NCBI RefSeq assembly: GCF_000690055.1
Contig: NZ_JJNZ01000031.1
Coordinates: forward strand, 1-64,000
Reading direction: 5' to 3'
DNA: 64,000 nucleotides
Source: Pseudoalteromonas fuliginea
Lineage (GTDB): Bacteria; Pseudomonadota; Gammaproteobacteria; Enterobacterales; Alteromonadaceae
Shown piece after piece: positions 54,466 to 62,661 of the stretch; the stretch's first letter is position 1; each line of letters begins with the position of its first letter. The notes under the pieces are model-generated. The model ran no database searches and was not told the origin of the DNA. It worked only from the letters and a program-made list of their open reading frames with translations. The position numbers and the translations under genes are program-made.

Positions 54466-55299
54466 ATGGAAGACATAATAAACAACATTGATATTAATCA
54501 ATATTTACCCGCTGCAATTACGTGGGCAACCAACATATTACTAGCTATTGCAATTTTACTTGCGGGCTTATGGTTAGCGGGTAAAGTACGCAATTTAATT
54601 ATTGGCTTGTGTCATAAATACACTCATCTTGACGATACGCTTTTTCGCTTTTTAGGCAGCATGGCTCGCTACATCATATTAGCGTTTGTTATTATTGCTG
54701 TGTTAAATCGCTTTGGTGTACAAACAGCCTCTATTATTGCTTTACTCGGTGCTGCGGGACTTGCTATAGGCTTGGCGTTACAAGGTGCAATGTCGAACCT
54801 TGCAGCAGGCGTTATGTTACTTGTTTTTAGACCTTATAAAGTGAATGACTTTATTGAGGCTGCAGGGCGCTTTGGTAAAGTAACAGAAGTAGATATGTTT
54901 ACTACTATTTTACAAACGTTCGATAACCAACAGGTTATTATTCCAAATAGTCAAATTTGGGGCGCGCAAATTATTAACCATTCACATCATCCAATTCGTG
55001 GTGTTGATATGCATTTTGGTGTTGCATACGGTGAAGATACAACGGCTGTACGTAAAGTTATTGATGCCGTACTTGCAGCGCACCCACACATACTAAAAGA
55101 TCCAGCGCCTTTTGTTGAAGTAGAAACACTTAACAACAGTTCAGTAGACTTTTTAGTAAGACCTTTTTGTAAGGGTGAGCATTACTTCGATATTCTTTAC
55201 ACTGTGCCAGAGTTAATTAAAAAAGCACTAGATGAAAACAACATCGAAATACCTTTCCCTCATCGTAAAGTAATTTTAGTTAACGAAAGTAAAGATTAA
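54466..55299 (+). CDS. mscS: Small-conductance mechanosensitive channel MscS
   Basis: 277 residues, close to E. coli MscS (286). Three transmembrane helices: about 18-45, 65-85 and the pore helix 90-125 with IIALLGAAGLAIGLALQGAM, in which Ala/Gly pack as in E. coli TM3. The cytoplasmic vestibule follows (RPYKVNDFIEAAGRFGKV, VIIPNSQIWG, and EIPFPHRKV near the end). It releases solutes on hypo-osmotic shock. A TTGTTA/TATAGC pair ahead (54394-54420, 15-bp spacing) could be a weak promoter. This is the second MscS gene in the window and the canonical one. Confidence 0.96.
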   Translation: MEDIINNIDINQYLPAAITWATNILLAIAILLAGLWLAGKVRNLIIGLCHKYTHLDDTLFRFLGSMARYIILAFVIIAVLNRFGVQTASIIALLGAAGLAIGLALQGAMSNLAAGVMLLVFRPYKVNDFIEAAGRFGKVTEVDMFTTILQTFDNQQVIIPNSQIWGAQIINHSHHPIRGVDMHFGVAYGEDTTAVRKVIDAVLAAHPHILKDPAPFVEVETLNNSSVDFLVRPFCKGEHYFDILYTVPELIKKALDENNIEIPFPHRKVILVNESKD

Positions 55300-55326
55300 C
55301 TAAATTTATAACGATTTAAACGCAAG

Positions 55327-55349
55327 GGCACTTTAAAGTGCCTTTTTTT
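55327..55349 (+). terminator. Intrinsic terminator after mscS
   Basis: The 16-bp palindrome GGCACTTTAAAGTGCC (55327-55342) followed by seven T, 27 bp past the mscS stop. Confidence 0.88.
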
Positions 55350-55545
55350 GATCTTGAAAAACTTACAAGGTTCTGTAATTTTTTCTATTTTTAATACCTA
55401 TTAAAGCATCATTTTCACTCTGTATCCCGCGCTTTTATTGCTCTTACTGTTTGGTCTTTATTTTGCATTTAGCTCAGCTGTTTTTGCTGTTAAGCAAACT
55501 TTAAAAAACGACCCCAATCACTTAAATTGTAATGAAGGATTAGAC

Positions 55546-57618
55546 ATGGCTGAATCATTTAAATACGCAGGTAAGAAAGGCAATGGCGGCGAGCTGCGCC
55601 AAAGTGCATCTGATGGCTACCCAACAATGACCACAGCGCAAGGCTGCCCTGTGAGCGACGATCAAAACTCGTTAAAAGCAGGCAAACGCGGTCCTGGCTT
55701 AATGGAAGATCAGGTACTGCGCGAAAAGCTTTTTCATTTTGACCACGAGCGTATTCCTGAGCGAGTAGTACATGCTCGTGGTTTCGGGGCACATGGGTAC
55801 TTTGAAACTTACGACACGCTTGAAGATTTAACCTGTGCTGATATTTTTAAACGCAAAGGTGAAAAAACCCCAGTATTTACTCGTTTCTCTACAGTTGCAG
55901 GTAATAAAGGGTCTCCAGATTTAGCACGTGATGTACGTGGTTTTGCGGTAAAATTTTATACTCAAGAAGGAAACTGGGATTTAGTGGGTAACAATATACC
56001 GGTATTCTTTATTCAAGATGCGATGAAGTTTCCAGATTTAGTTCATTCAGCTAAAGCCGAGCCAGATCGTGGTTTTCCGCAAGCGCAAACAGCACATGAT
56101 AACTTTTGGGATTTTGTGAGCTTATCGCCTGAGTCAATGCACATGGTTATGTGGGCAATGTCTGATAGAGCTATTCCGCGCTCTTTACGCTTTATGGAAG
56201 GTTTTGGCGTTCATACCTTTAAATTTATTAATGCCAAAGGAGATGAAAAATACGTTAAGTTTCATTGGAAACCAAAAGGCGGTATGCAGTCAGTTGTGTG
56301 GAACGAGGCGCTTAAACTAAATGGCGCAGACCCTGATTTTCATCGCAGAGATATGTGGGAATCAATTGATAACGACGACTTTCCTGAATGGGAATTAGGT
56401 GTGCAGGTGTTTGATCAGCAATTTGCTGATGAGTTTGAATTTGACGTATTCGATGCCACTAAACTAATACCAGAGGAACAAGTGCCCGTTAGAATAGTTG
56501 GGCGAATGGTGCTTAATCGCGTAGTCGATAACTTTTTTGCAGAAACAGAGCAAGTTGCATTTTGTACACAAAACATTGTACCAGGGCTCGATTTTACACC
56601 CGACCCGCTACTGCAAGGTCGTAACTTTTCATACTTAGATACTCAAACTAAGCGTTTAGGTGGTCCTAACTTTACGCATATTCCGGTTAATGCGCCTAAG
56701 TGCCCAATGAGGCATTTTCAGCAAGATGGGCACATGGCGATGCAAAATCCAAAAGGACGTGTTAACTACGAGCCAAACTCATGGAGCGCAGGCGAAAATA
56801 ACCCTCGTGAATGCCCAGTACACGGCTTTAAAAGCTCAAAGGAACCTGAAGTAAGCGACGGTGATAAACTGCGTTATCGCTCAGAAACATTCAGCGATCA
56901 TTACAGTCAAGCTCGTCAATTTTATTTAAGTCAAACAGAGGTAGAGCAGGCGCATATTCAATCTGCGTACGTGTTCGAGCTTTCTAAAGTTGAGCATTTA
57001 CTAATACGAGAGCGTTTGGTATCGCATTTATTGAATATTGACGAAACCCTCGCAAACAAAGTTGCCGAAGGACTTGGTTTGCAAGAAATGCCAGCCCCAG
57101 CTGAAGCTGCTATGCCAACACGTAAAGACTTACCTGTATCTGATGCGTTAAGTATTTTGAAAAATGCGCCCAGCACCTTCAAAGGCCGTAAATTAGGTAT
57201 TTTAGTAAGTGATGGCTTTAATGCAGAAATTTTTGAATCGGTTACCAATACACTTAAAAGTGAAGATGCAAACTTTGAAATTATTGCCCCACAAGTTGGC
57301 GGTGCTAAATGCAGTAAAGGTAAGTACTTTAAAGCTGATCAGGTTATTAATGGTGGTCCATCGGTTTTATACGATGCGGTACTTGTACTCACCACTGAAG
57401 AAGGAGCTGAAAAACTAGCTGCTATAGCAGAAGCTAAAGACTTTGTAAGTGATGCGTACGCACATATGAAATTTATAGGCTTTACAAATGAGGCCAAGCC
57501 TTTATTTAAAGCGGCAGGCCTTGATGGAAAAGTAGATGATGGTTGGATAGATTTAAAGGTAGACTCTGCCGATAAATTTATAAGTACATTGCGTAATTTA
57601 AGATTTTGGAAACGTTAG
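55546..57618 (+). CDS. katE: Large-subunit catalase (HPII/KatE type)
   Basis: 690 residues from ATG 55546 (AAGGA six bases ahead). The core has catalytic His76 in [13 protein letters not shown], the Asn in [20 protein letters not shown], and [18 protein letters not shown] carrying the heme-ligand Tyr. A C-terminal domain from about residue 545 with the flavodoxin/DJ-1-like fold ([26 protein letters not shown]) marks the large clade-2 catalases. The enzyme splits H2O2 in the cytoplasm. The frame stays open upstream and would encode a hydrophobic leader, but only from a TTG without a ribosome site. Confidence 0.96.
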   Translation: MAESFKYAGKKGNGGELRQSASDGYPTMTTAQGCPVSDDQNSLKAGKRGPGLMEDQVLREKLFHFDHERIPERVVHARGFGAHGYFETYDTLEDLTCADIFKRKGEKTPVFTRFSTVAGNKGSPDLARDVRGFAVKFYTQEGNWDLVGNNIPVFFIQDAMKFPDLVHSAKAEPDRGFPQAQTAHDNFWDFVSLSPESMHMVMWAMSDRAIPRSLRFMEGFGVHTFKFINAKGDEKYVKFHWKPKGGMQSVVWNEALKLNGADPDFHRRDMWESIDNDDFPEWELGVQVFDQQFADEFEFDVFDATKLIPEEQVPVRIVGRMVLNRVVDNFFAETEQVAFCTQNIVPGLDFTPDPLLQGRNFSYLDTQTKRLGGPNFTHIPVNAPKCPMRHFQQDGHMAMQNPKGRVNYEPNSWSAGENNPRECPVHGFKSSKEPEVSDGDKLRYRSETFSDHYSQARQFYLSQTEVEQAHIQSAYVFELSKVEHLLIRERLVSHLLNIDETLANKVAEGLGLQEMPAPAEAAMPTRKDLPVSDALSILKNAPSTFKGRKLGILVSDGFNAEIFESVTNTLKSEDANFEIIAPQVGGAKCSKGKYFKADQVINGGPSVLYDAVLVLTTEEGAEKLAAIAEAKDFVSDAYAHMKFIGFTNEAKPLFKAAGLDGKVDDGWIDLKVDSADKFISTLRNLRFWKR

Positions 57619-57633
57619 TAAGCTCATTAATTT

Positions 57634-57667
57634 AAAAACCACAGCGTGTAATTGTTGTGGTTTTTTT
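57634..57667 (+). terminator. Intrinsic terminator after katE
   Basis: AAAAACCACA (57634-57643) and TGTGGTTTTT (57656-57665) form a ten-bp stem, with the T-run continuing to 57667. Just past the katE stop. Confidence 0.8.
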
Positions 57668-57720
57668 ATGCTTACCTCGTTAAAGTATTAGTTCAAGCCA
57701 ACAATAAAATTGGATTTATT

Positions 57721-58191
57721 ATGAAGTTAAATGGCGCTTGCCACTGTGGCAAAGTGGTATTTACGGTCAACTCAAAACACCCTTATCCTTACAATTTATG
57801 TTATTGCTCTATATGCAGAAAAACTGCAGGAAGCGGGGGCTTTGTTATTAATTTAAGTGCAGAATATAAAACATTAAAAGTGACAGGTGCGGAGCATATA
57901 ACGATTTATCACGCTAAAATAGACAATAAAATCAGCCCCGCTGAGCGTCATTTTTGCAAACATTGTAGTGCTAATTTATGGCTGTACGACGCGCGTTGGC
58001 CAGATCAAGTTCACCCATTTGCTGGTGCAATTGATAGTGAGTTACCCATACCGCCAGAGCGCACTCATTTAATGTTAGGCAGTAAAGCCCATTGGGTTGA
58101 TGCGCCTATAAAAAACGGTGATCTGCAGTTTGATCAATACCCAAGCGAAAGTATTGCTCAATGGCATCAACGTTTAAAGTTAGAACAATAA
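57721..58191 (+). CDS. GFA-family zinc-binding protein
   Basis: 156 residues from ATG 57721; the 23 codons upstream run through the katE terminator and are rejected. Zinc motifs of the GFA fold: CHCGKVVF near 9-16, CYCSICRKTAG near 32-42 and CKHCSANLWLYD near 79-90. The family is named for glutathione-dependent formaldehyde-activating enzyme, but members vary and some are not glutathione-dependent. There is no formaldehyde dehydrogenase gene nearby, so the reaction is unknown. Cytoplasmic. Confidence 0.9.
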   Translation: MKLNGACHCGKVVFTVNSKHPYPYNLCYCSICRKTAGSGGFVINLSAEYKTLKVTGAEHITIYHAKIDNKISPAERHFCKHCSANLWLYDARWPDQVHPFAGAIDSELPIPPERTHLMLGSKAHWVDAPIKNGDLQFDQYPSESIAQWHQRLKLEQ

Positions 58192-58277
58192 AAATGTATT
58201 TTTTAACACTATAAAATAATGGCGAAAATGACGTTGTTGCTTTTATTGATCAGAGCCATTTAGCGTATACGGGCTAT

Positions 58278-58313
58278 TACCACTCTCTCATTGAGCTCAA
58301 TGAGAGAGTGGTA
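58278..58313. repeat. 36-bp perfect palindrome without spacer
   Basis: TACCACTCTCTCATTGAG (58278-58295) is followed directly by its exact reverse complement (58296-58313). It lies between the convergent GFA and DUF6515 genes. There is no T-run on either side, so it is either an atypical bidirectional terminator or another kind of element. Confidence 0.85.
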
Positions 58314-58349
58314 GGTTTAATGTTTAAATAGCAATATACATAAATTAAT

Positions 58350-59090
58350 TCATCCCAGCTTTATAGCGAGGTATTTTATTTCATCGTCACTTATTTGCGG
58401 TAAAAAATAAATATCGCCGTATTTAAAATACTGCTGTGAGTTAATTATTACGGCCTGTGCAGCCATAGGCAGTGAGTCGTATGTTTGACCCAAGCGATAG
58501 TCCTTTACATTACCCACTTTTATTGCCTGATTAAGGCGAGTTGATGGCTCATCAACAACCGTATAACCATCATTATCCGCCATGTAGTATACATTTTGAT
58601 AAGTGTAGTAAGTCGTATTATGGTGTTTAAAATGCCTGTAATTTCTTGGTAGCGTATTTATACGCAGGCCTCTAGGTGGTTTAACAACATGGTAGCCTCT
58701 TTTAGCTTTACGGTAATAAAGGCCGTCGTTAAACGTAAACGAAATACCATTAAATCTGATTGATGCGCTATTGCGTGGTAAATGGTTTATAAATCGATTT
58801 TGTCTGTAAGCGACTGAATTGTGATGGCTTGTTAAGTAGTTATATTTTCGCTGGTTGTAGCGGTGTAGTTCACGCTTTTCCTGTTTGTACTTAGCAAGTT
58901 TACGTTTTTCTTTTTTATGCTCAATACGCTGCTTTTTTTCATGGCGGCGTTCAACGTGTTTATATTCAACACGTTTGTCGTGATCGCGTTTAAAGCTTTT
59001 ATCATTCTCTCGCTCGTTTTGTGCTCCAAGCGCAGAGCCTGATACTGCGCCAATGGCGAGCAGGGCAGGTAGTAAAAAAGTAAGTTTCAT
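58350..59090 (-). CDS. Exported DUF6515-like protein
   Basis: 246 residues. A signal peptide (about 1-22, ending GSALG-A) is followed by a very basic, Lys/Arg/His-rich helical stretch (about 25-85). Then come two repeats of the pattern YYRKAKRGYHVVKPPRGL and YYMADNDGYTVVDEP, each with a preceding LPRN motif, as in DUF6515 proteins. Envelope location expected; function unknown. The basic region could bind RNA, DNA or anionic surface polymers. GAGG ribosome site seven bases ahead of ATG 59090. Monocistronic. Confidence 0.75.
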   Translation of the reverse strand: MKLTFLLPALLAIGAVSGSALGAQNERENDKSFKRDHDKRVEYKHVERRHEKKQRIEHKKEKRKLAKYKQEKRELHRYNQRKYNYLTSHHNSVAYRQNRFINHLPRNSASIRFNGISFTFNDGLYYRKAKRGYHVVKPPRGLRINTLPRNYRHFKHHNTTYYTYQNVYYMADNDGYTVVDEPSTRLNQAIKVGNVKDYRLGQTYDSLPMAAQAVIINSQQYFKYGDIYFLPQISDDEIKYLAIKLG

Positions 59091-59337
59091 AGTGTTGCCT
59101 CGTTTATGTTTTTACATAACTGGGTTCAATACTAGCGGCTCAAACTGAATGTTAACTGACATACAACAGTAAACAGAGCTATGCTTACAGCTTTTTACAT
59201 TTTACTAACGGTTCTTGACATAATACCTAGTTTTTGACGATTTTAGGAACGTTTTAATGCACCCCAAACGATTAGTCGAGTCACAAAAAATGGATATAAA
59301 ATTAGTAATTAAGCCTTCCTTGGCTTTGTTTATTAAC

Positions 59338-59456
59338 TAACCTGAACTTTGGTTTAGATATTTACTAACATATTGAATCATGGTGATATTTAAATTTACT
59401 TTCTCTAGCGCTGAAAATAGCTGCTAGAGATAGATTTATTGTCCAGAGTACAGCTT
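59338..59456 (-). repeat. Family A repeat, copy A4 (minus orientation, internally deleted)
   Basis: Read on the minus strand it starts AAGCTGTACTCTGGACAATAA and ends CCAAAGTTCAGGTTA, the two ends of family A. Internally it jumps from CAGCGCTA to GAGAAAGTAAATTTAAA, losing about 85 bp of the A2 centre at a CTA shared by both sides. Its start lies two bases past the stop of the Old Yellow Enzyme gene, in the same orientation. Confidence 0.7.
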
Positions 59457-59458
59457 AA

Positions 59459-60598
59459 TTACTTTTGATAAAAAGGATAATCGCTATAACCCACTTCAGT
59501 ACCGCCATACATAGTGGCTGCATCGGCTTCGTTAAACGTCCAATTATTCGCTATACGCTCTGGTAAATCAGGGTTAGCTATAAATGGGCGACCAAATGCA
59601 AATAAGTCACCGTAACCTTCACCTAAAATACGCACCGCTTTTTCTACTGTGTATTTACCAGCATAAATAATGCGACCTGAAAATTCAGCTCGTACTGCTT
59701 TATAAAACTCTAGTGGTAAATCGGGAGCGTTATCCCAATCAGCTTCTGCAATCGATAAGTAAGCAATACCAGCTTGCTCAAGCACTTTAACGGCTTGTAT
59801 ATAAGTATGGTGAGGGTTTGATTCAACAAGTCCTAAATACACTCGTGTTTCGTCTGTGCTTTCAAATAAAGGAGCAAAGCGAACACCTAAACGGTTTGCG
59901 CCTACAACGTCACTTACCGCTTCAACTATTTCTTTTAAAAATCGCAGGCGATTAGTAAGTGTCCCACCGTATTGATCATCACGGTTATTTGTATGCTCAG
60001 AAATAAACTGATTAACTAAATACCCGTTAGCACAATGAAGCTCCACACCATCAAAGCCTGCTTCTAAAGCATTGCGTGCAGCTTGAGCGTACATGTTTAC
60101 CAGTTCACCAACTTCAGTTGTAGTTAGTGCGCGGGGCTCACTTGGATCAGCCAACACTCCTTCACCAGGTGCGGTTTCAATAAAGACTTTTACATTGTCA
60201 GCAATAATATCTGAAGGGCCAACCGGTTTACCTGAATTTGGTTGTAGTGTGGTGTGCGATACGCGCCCTACATGCCAAAGCTGAGCAAAAATAACGCCGC
60301 CTTTAGCGTGTACTGCATGTGTTACTTTTTTCCAGCCTTCAATTTGTGCTTGCGAGTGAATTCCAGGGGTCCAAGCGTAACCTTGTCCACGAGGTTCTAT
60401 TTGTGTGCCTTCAGTAACCATAAAACCAGCCGATGCGCGCTGCGAGTAATACTCAGCCATTAATTCATTAGGGATATTGCCAGGCTGAGTGCTGCGAGAG
60501 CGAGTAAGAGGAGGCATCACAATACGGTTTTTAAGTGTAAAAGGGCCAAGCTCAATTGATGAGAATAAAGGGGCGGTGTTAATTAATTCTGATTTCAT
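59459..60598 (-). CDS. Old Yellow Enzyme family ene-reductase (NemA-like)
   Basis: 379 residues, FMN TIM barrel. Motifs: LKNRIVMPPLTRSRS near 22-36, QLWHVGRVSH with the flavin-site His, GFDGVELHCANGYLVNQF near 180-197, and NRDDQYGGTLTNRLRFL. It reduces activated C=C bonds of enones, and related enzymes act on N-ethylmaleimide and nitro compounds, using NAD(P)H. The divergent LysR gene 113 bp away probably controls it, with a T-N11-A dyad between them. Its stop abuts repeat A4. Confidence 0.94.
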   Translation of the reverse strand: MKSELINTAPLFSSIELGPFTLKNRIVMPPLTRSRSTQPGNIPNELMAEYYSQRASAGFMVTEGTQIEPRGQGYAWTPGIHSQAQIEGWKKVTHAVHAKGGVIFAQLWHVGRVSHTTLQPNSGKPVGPSDIIADNVKVFIETAPGEGVLADPSEPRALTTTEVGELVNMYAQAARNALEAGFDGVELHCANGYLVNQFISEHTNNRDDQYGGTLTNRLRFLKEIVEAVSDVVGANRLGVRFAPLFESTDETRVYLGLVESNPHHTYIQAVKVLEQAGIAYLSIAEADWDNAPDLPLEFYKAVRAEFSGRIIYAGKYTVEKAVRILGEGYGDLFAFGRPFIANPDLPERIANNWTFNEADAATMYGGTEVGYSDYPFYQK

Positions 60599-60694
60599 TT
60601 TAAATTCTCTTATAAAGCAAACAAAGGCTTAAATAGTGGTTAAGCGACATTGGCAGCATAGAGATTTACAGATACAATTTGAAACAACACTTTT

Positions 60695-60709
60695 TTGTAC
60701 AGCATACAA
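60695..60709 (+). promoter_or_regulatory. Candidate LysR-type operator
   Basis: TTGTA (60695-60699), five bases, TACAA (60705-60709): a perfect 15-bp dyad with T-N11-A geometry, ending 2 bp before the LysR start codon and in the gap shared with the divergent ene-reductase gene. This position suits autorepression and control of both genes. Confidence 0.5.
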
Positions 60710-60711
60710 TT

Positions 60712-61596
60712 ATGAATGGTATTAGTCGGCTTGATATAAAGCAGTTAAGAGTACTCAGTAGCTTATTAGAACTGCAAAACCTTTCACAAGTAGCCAAAAA
60801 AATGGGGTTAACGCAACAAGCAATTAGTGAGCAACTACGAAAGCTACGAGATTTATTTGACGATCGTTTGTTTATTCGCCAAGGCAATAACATGGTTGCT
60901 ACTCCTAAAGCGCAAGGGCTAAAGGCGCCTGTTAATCATATTTTAAAGCAATTAGAGTCGTTACTAGAGCCTGAGCAGTTTAGCCCGCAAACTTATAAAG
61001 GTGTGTTTACCATAAGCGCAACCGACTACGCCACGCAGGCTTTATTACCGCAATTATTTAATATTACCCGCCGTGAAGCGCCAGGTTTAAAGCTGATAGT
61101 GCGCGACTTTGCGTCTGACAACGTTAATCAACTTATAACGGCAGGCGAGCTTGATTTACTGATAAGCTTTCCAGAGTTTATACCTGACAACTTAGCGTAT
61201 GTCACTTTGCTAGAAGAGCAGCACTTGTGTATTACAGGCTGTAAAAATGAGTTTGAAGATGAGCCCTTAACACTGCCGGAGATTGCAGCGCACCCGCAGC
61301 TGGTGGTGTCGCCTTCACGCGCTAATTTACGCGGATCGCACGATCAATGGTTTGAAAGCCAAGGGCTAAAACGTAATATTGTTATGTCGGTACCGAGTTT
61401 TTCAGCGGTGCCCGACATTTTACATACTACTGATATGCTCGCGTTTTACCCTTCAAGATTATTACCAAATAGTAAAGTTAGACTGCTAGAAGTTGAGGCA
61501 CTTCCACCTACTTTTAAAGTGATAGCAGCATGGCATCCACGTACTAATAACAGCCCAGTTCATAAATGGTTGATAGAGCAATTACAAAACTTATAA
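60712..61596 (+). CDS. LysR family regulator of the ene-reductase
   Basis: 294 residues from ATG 60712; the frame is open to a TTG at 60679 but that leader is not LysR-like and covers the operator. Winged HTH at about 5-65 (LSQVAKKMGLTQQAISEQL), then an effector-binding domain with YKGVFTISATDYATQ at its start and ELDLLISFPEF later. The NodD/PcpR-like style suggests an aromatic or quinone inducer, but that is weak. The last 6 bases overlap the end of the convergent peroxidase gene. Confidence 0.9.
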   Translation: MNGISRLDIKQLRVLSSLLELQNLSQVAKKMGLTQQAISEQLRKLRDLFDDRLFIRQGNNMVATPKAQGLKAPVNHILKQLESLLEPEQFSPQTYKGVFTISATDYATQALLPQLFNITRREAPGLKLIVRDFASDNVNQLITAGELDLLISFPEFIPDNLAYVTLLEEQHLCITGCKNEFEDEPLTLPEIAAHPQLVVSPSRANLRGSHDQWFESQGLKRNIVMSVPSFSAVPDILHTTDMLAFYPSRLLPNSKVRLLEVEALPPTFKVIAAWHPRTNNSPVHKWLIEQLQNL

Positions 61597-62661
61597 AATC
61601 CGTAAAAATGCAACAAGATCTAAACGCTCTTGCTTGGTGAGTTTTAATGGTTTTAACAGTTTCGTCGTCTTAGGAAAGTGTGGATCGTTTAATTGGTTTT
61701 TCCTAGGCTTAGGTCTTACTCCACCATGGTTATACATATTTACTATGCCTAGTAGATCATCAAAAAGTCCATTGTGCATCCATGGAAATGTTTCAGTTAA
61801 ACCAAGTAGAGAAGGGGTTCTAAATAACCCTATATCACTTGGATTATTTGTAAAATTAAACCGGCCTTTATCTTCAAAACTACGGCCGTAGTAATGAAGG
61901 CCAGTGCCATGAAATTGGTTGTCACTTAATAGCGCGCCATTGTGGCAAGTCATACACTTTGCTTTAGTTCTAAATAAATGTAATCCGTTTAATTCATTAT
62001 CTGATAAACGTCTAAGCGCTTTTTTTGGATTACTCTGAACCTCATTAATAAATGATTTAAAGCGAGTATTAGGTGCAATGAGTGTTCGCTCAAATGCAAC
62101 GAGGGCTTCTGCCATTTGTGCCATAGAAAGCGTGTCTGAATTAAAGGCACTTTTATTAAATGCCGTATAGCTTTTATCTTTATTGACCCGTATTAAGGCT
62201 TCTTGTGGATCTAAGTCCATTTCAATTGGATTGCTAATAGGCATAAGTGCTTGTTGCTCAGCTGTTTTAGCGCGACCATCCCAAAAAAAGCTTTGCCACT
62301 GATCTATACCAAAAATAGCAGGGGTATTGCGAGTGCCCACTTGATCATTTATGCCTATAGCAGTGGCACGACCATCATGAAACCCCTTATCTCGTTCATG
62401 ACAACTTGCGCAGCTTACGGTTTTATCGCGCGAAAGCTGTGGATCATGAAAAAGCTTATTACCAAGTGCAACGTGCTCTGGCAATGGAGTAGCTATTGGC
62501 AATAACGAAAGAGGCTCAACTATACGCCCATCACTGGTTTGAATGGCAGGCCAGTTTATCTGCTCTTCGCTATATACTTTTCGTAGTGATTTAGTATCAA
62601 GCTGCTGCGGTTGGGCATTTAAAGAAAGTACAATACTTAGAATACGAATAAATTCAGTCAT
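61591..62661 (-). CDS. Di-heme cytochrome c peroxidase (MauG/CcpA superfamily)
   Basis: 356 residues from ATG 62661, which overlaps the stop of the TonB receptor by 8 bases; the longer frame from 62724 runs inside that gene. A short signal peptide (MTEFIRILSIVLSLNA) points to the periplasm. Heme sites: CASCH at 84-88 and CMTCH at 236-240. Other family blocks are NTPAIFG, FFWDGRA followed by EQQAL, NPIEM and PWMHNG with the candidate Met ligand. It may reduce H2O2 or, like MbnH, oxidise a partner protein. Coupling to a receptor gene favours a metal- or substrate-linked role over general detoxification. Confidence 0.92.
   Translation of the reverse strand: MTEFIRILSIVLSLNAQPQQLDTKSLRKVYSEEQINWPAIQTSDGRIVEPLSLLPIATPLPEHVALGNKLFHDPQLSRDKTVSCASCHERDKGFHDGRATAIGINDQVGTRNTPAIFGIDQWQSFFWDGRAKTAEQQALMPISNPIEMDLDPQEALIRVNKDKSYTAFNKSAFNSDTLSMAQMAEALVAFERTLIAPNTRFKSFINEVQSNPKKALRRLSDNELNGLHLFRTKAKCMTCHNGALLSDNQFHGTGLHYYGRSFEDKGRFNFTNNPSDIGLFRTPSLLGLTETFPWMHNGLFDDLLGIVNMYNHGGVRPKPRKNQLNDPHFPKTTKLLKPLKLTKQERLDLVAFLRIL

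Noticed and set aside
55438..55545. In-frame hydrophobic leader upstream of katE resembling a signal peptide
   Set aside because: It would start at TTG with no ribosome site, while ATG 55546 has a good AAGGA and begins the normal catalase sequence. Possibly a vestige, but not supported.
57652..57720. N-terminal extension of the GFA gene
   Set aside because: The extension is translated through the katE terminator hairpin and T-run; the zinc motif begins just after ATG 57721.
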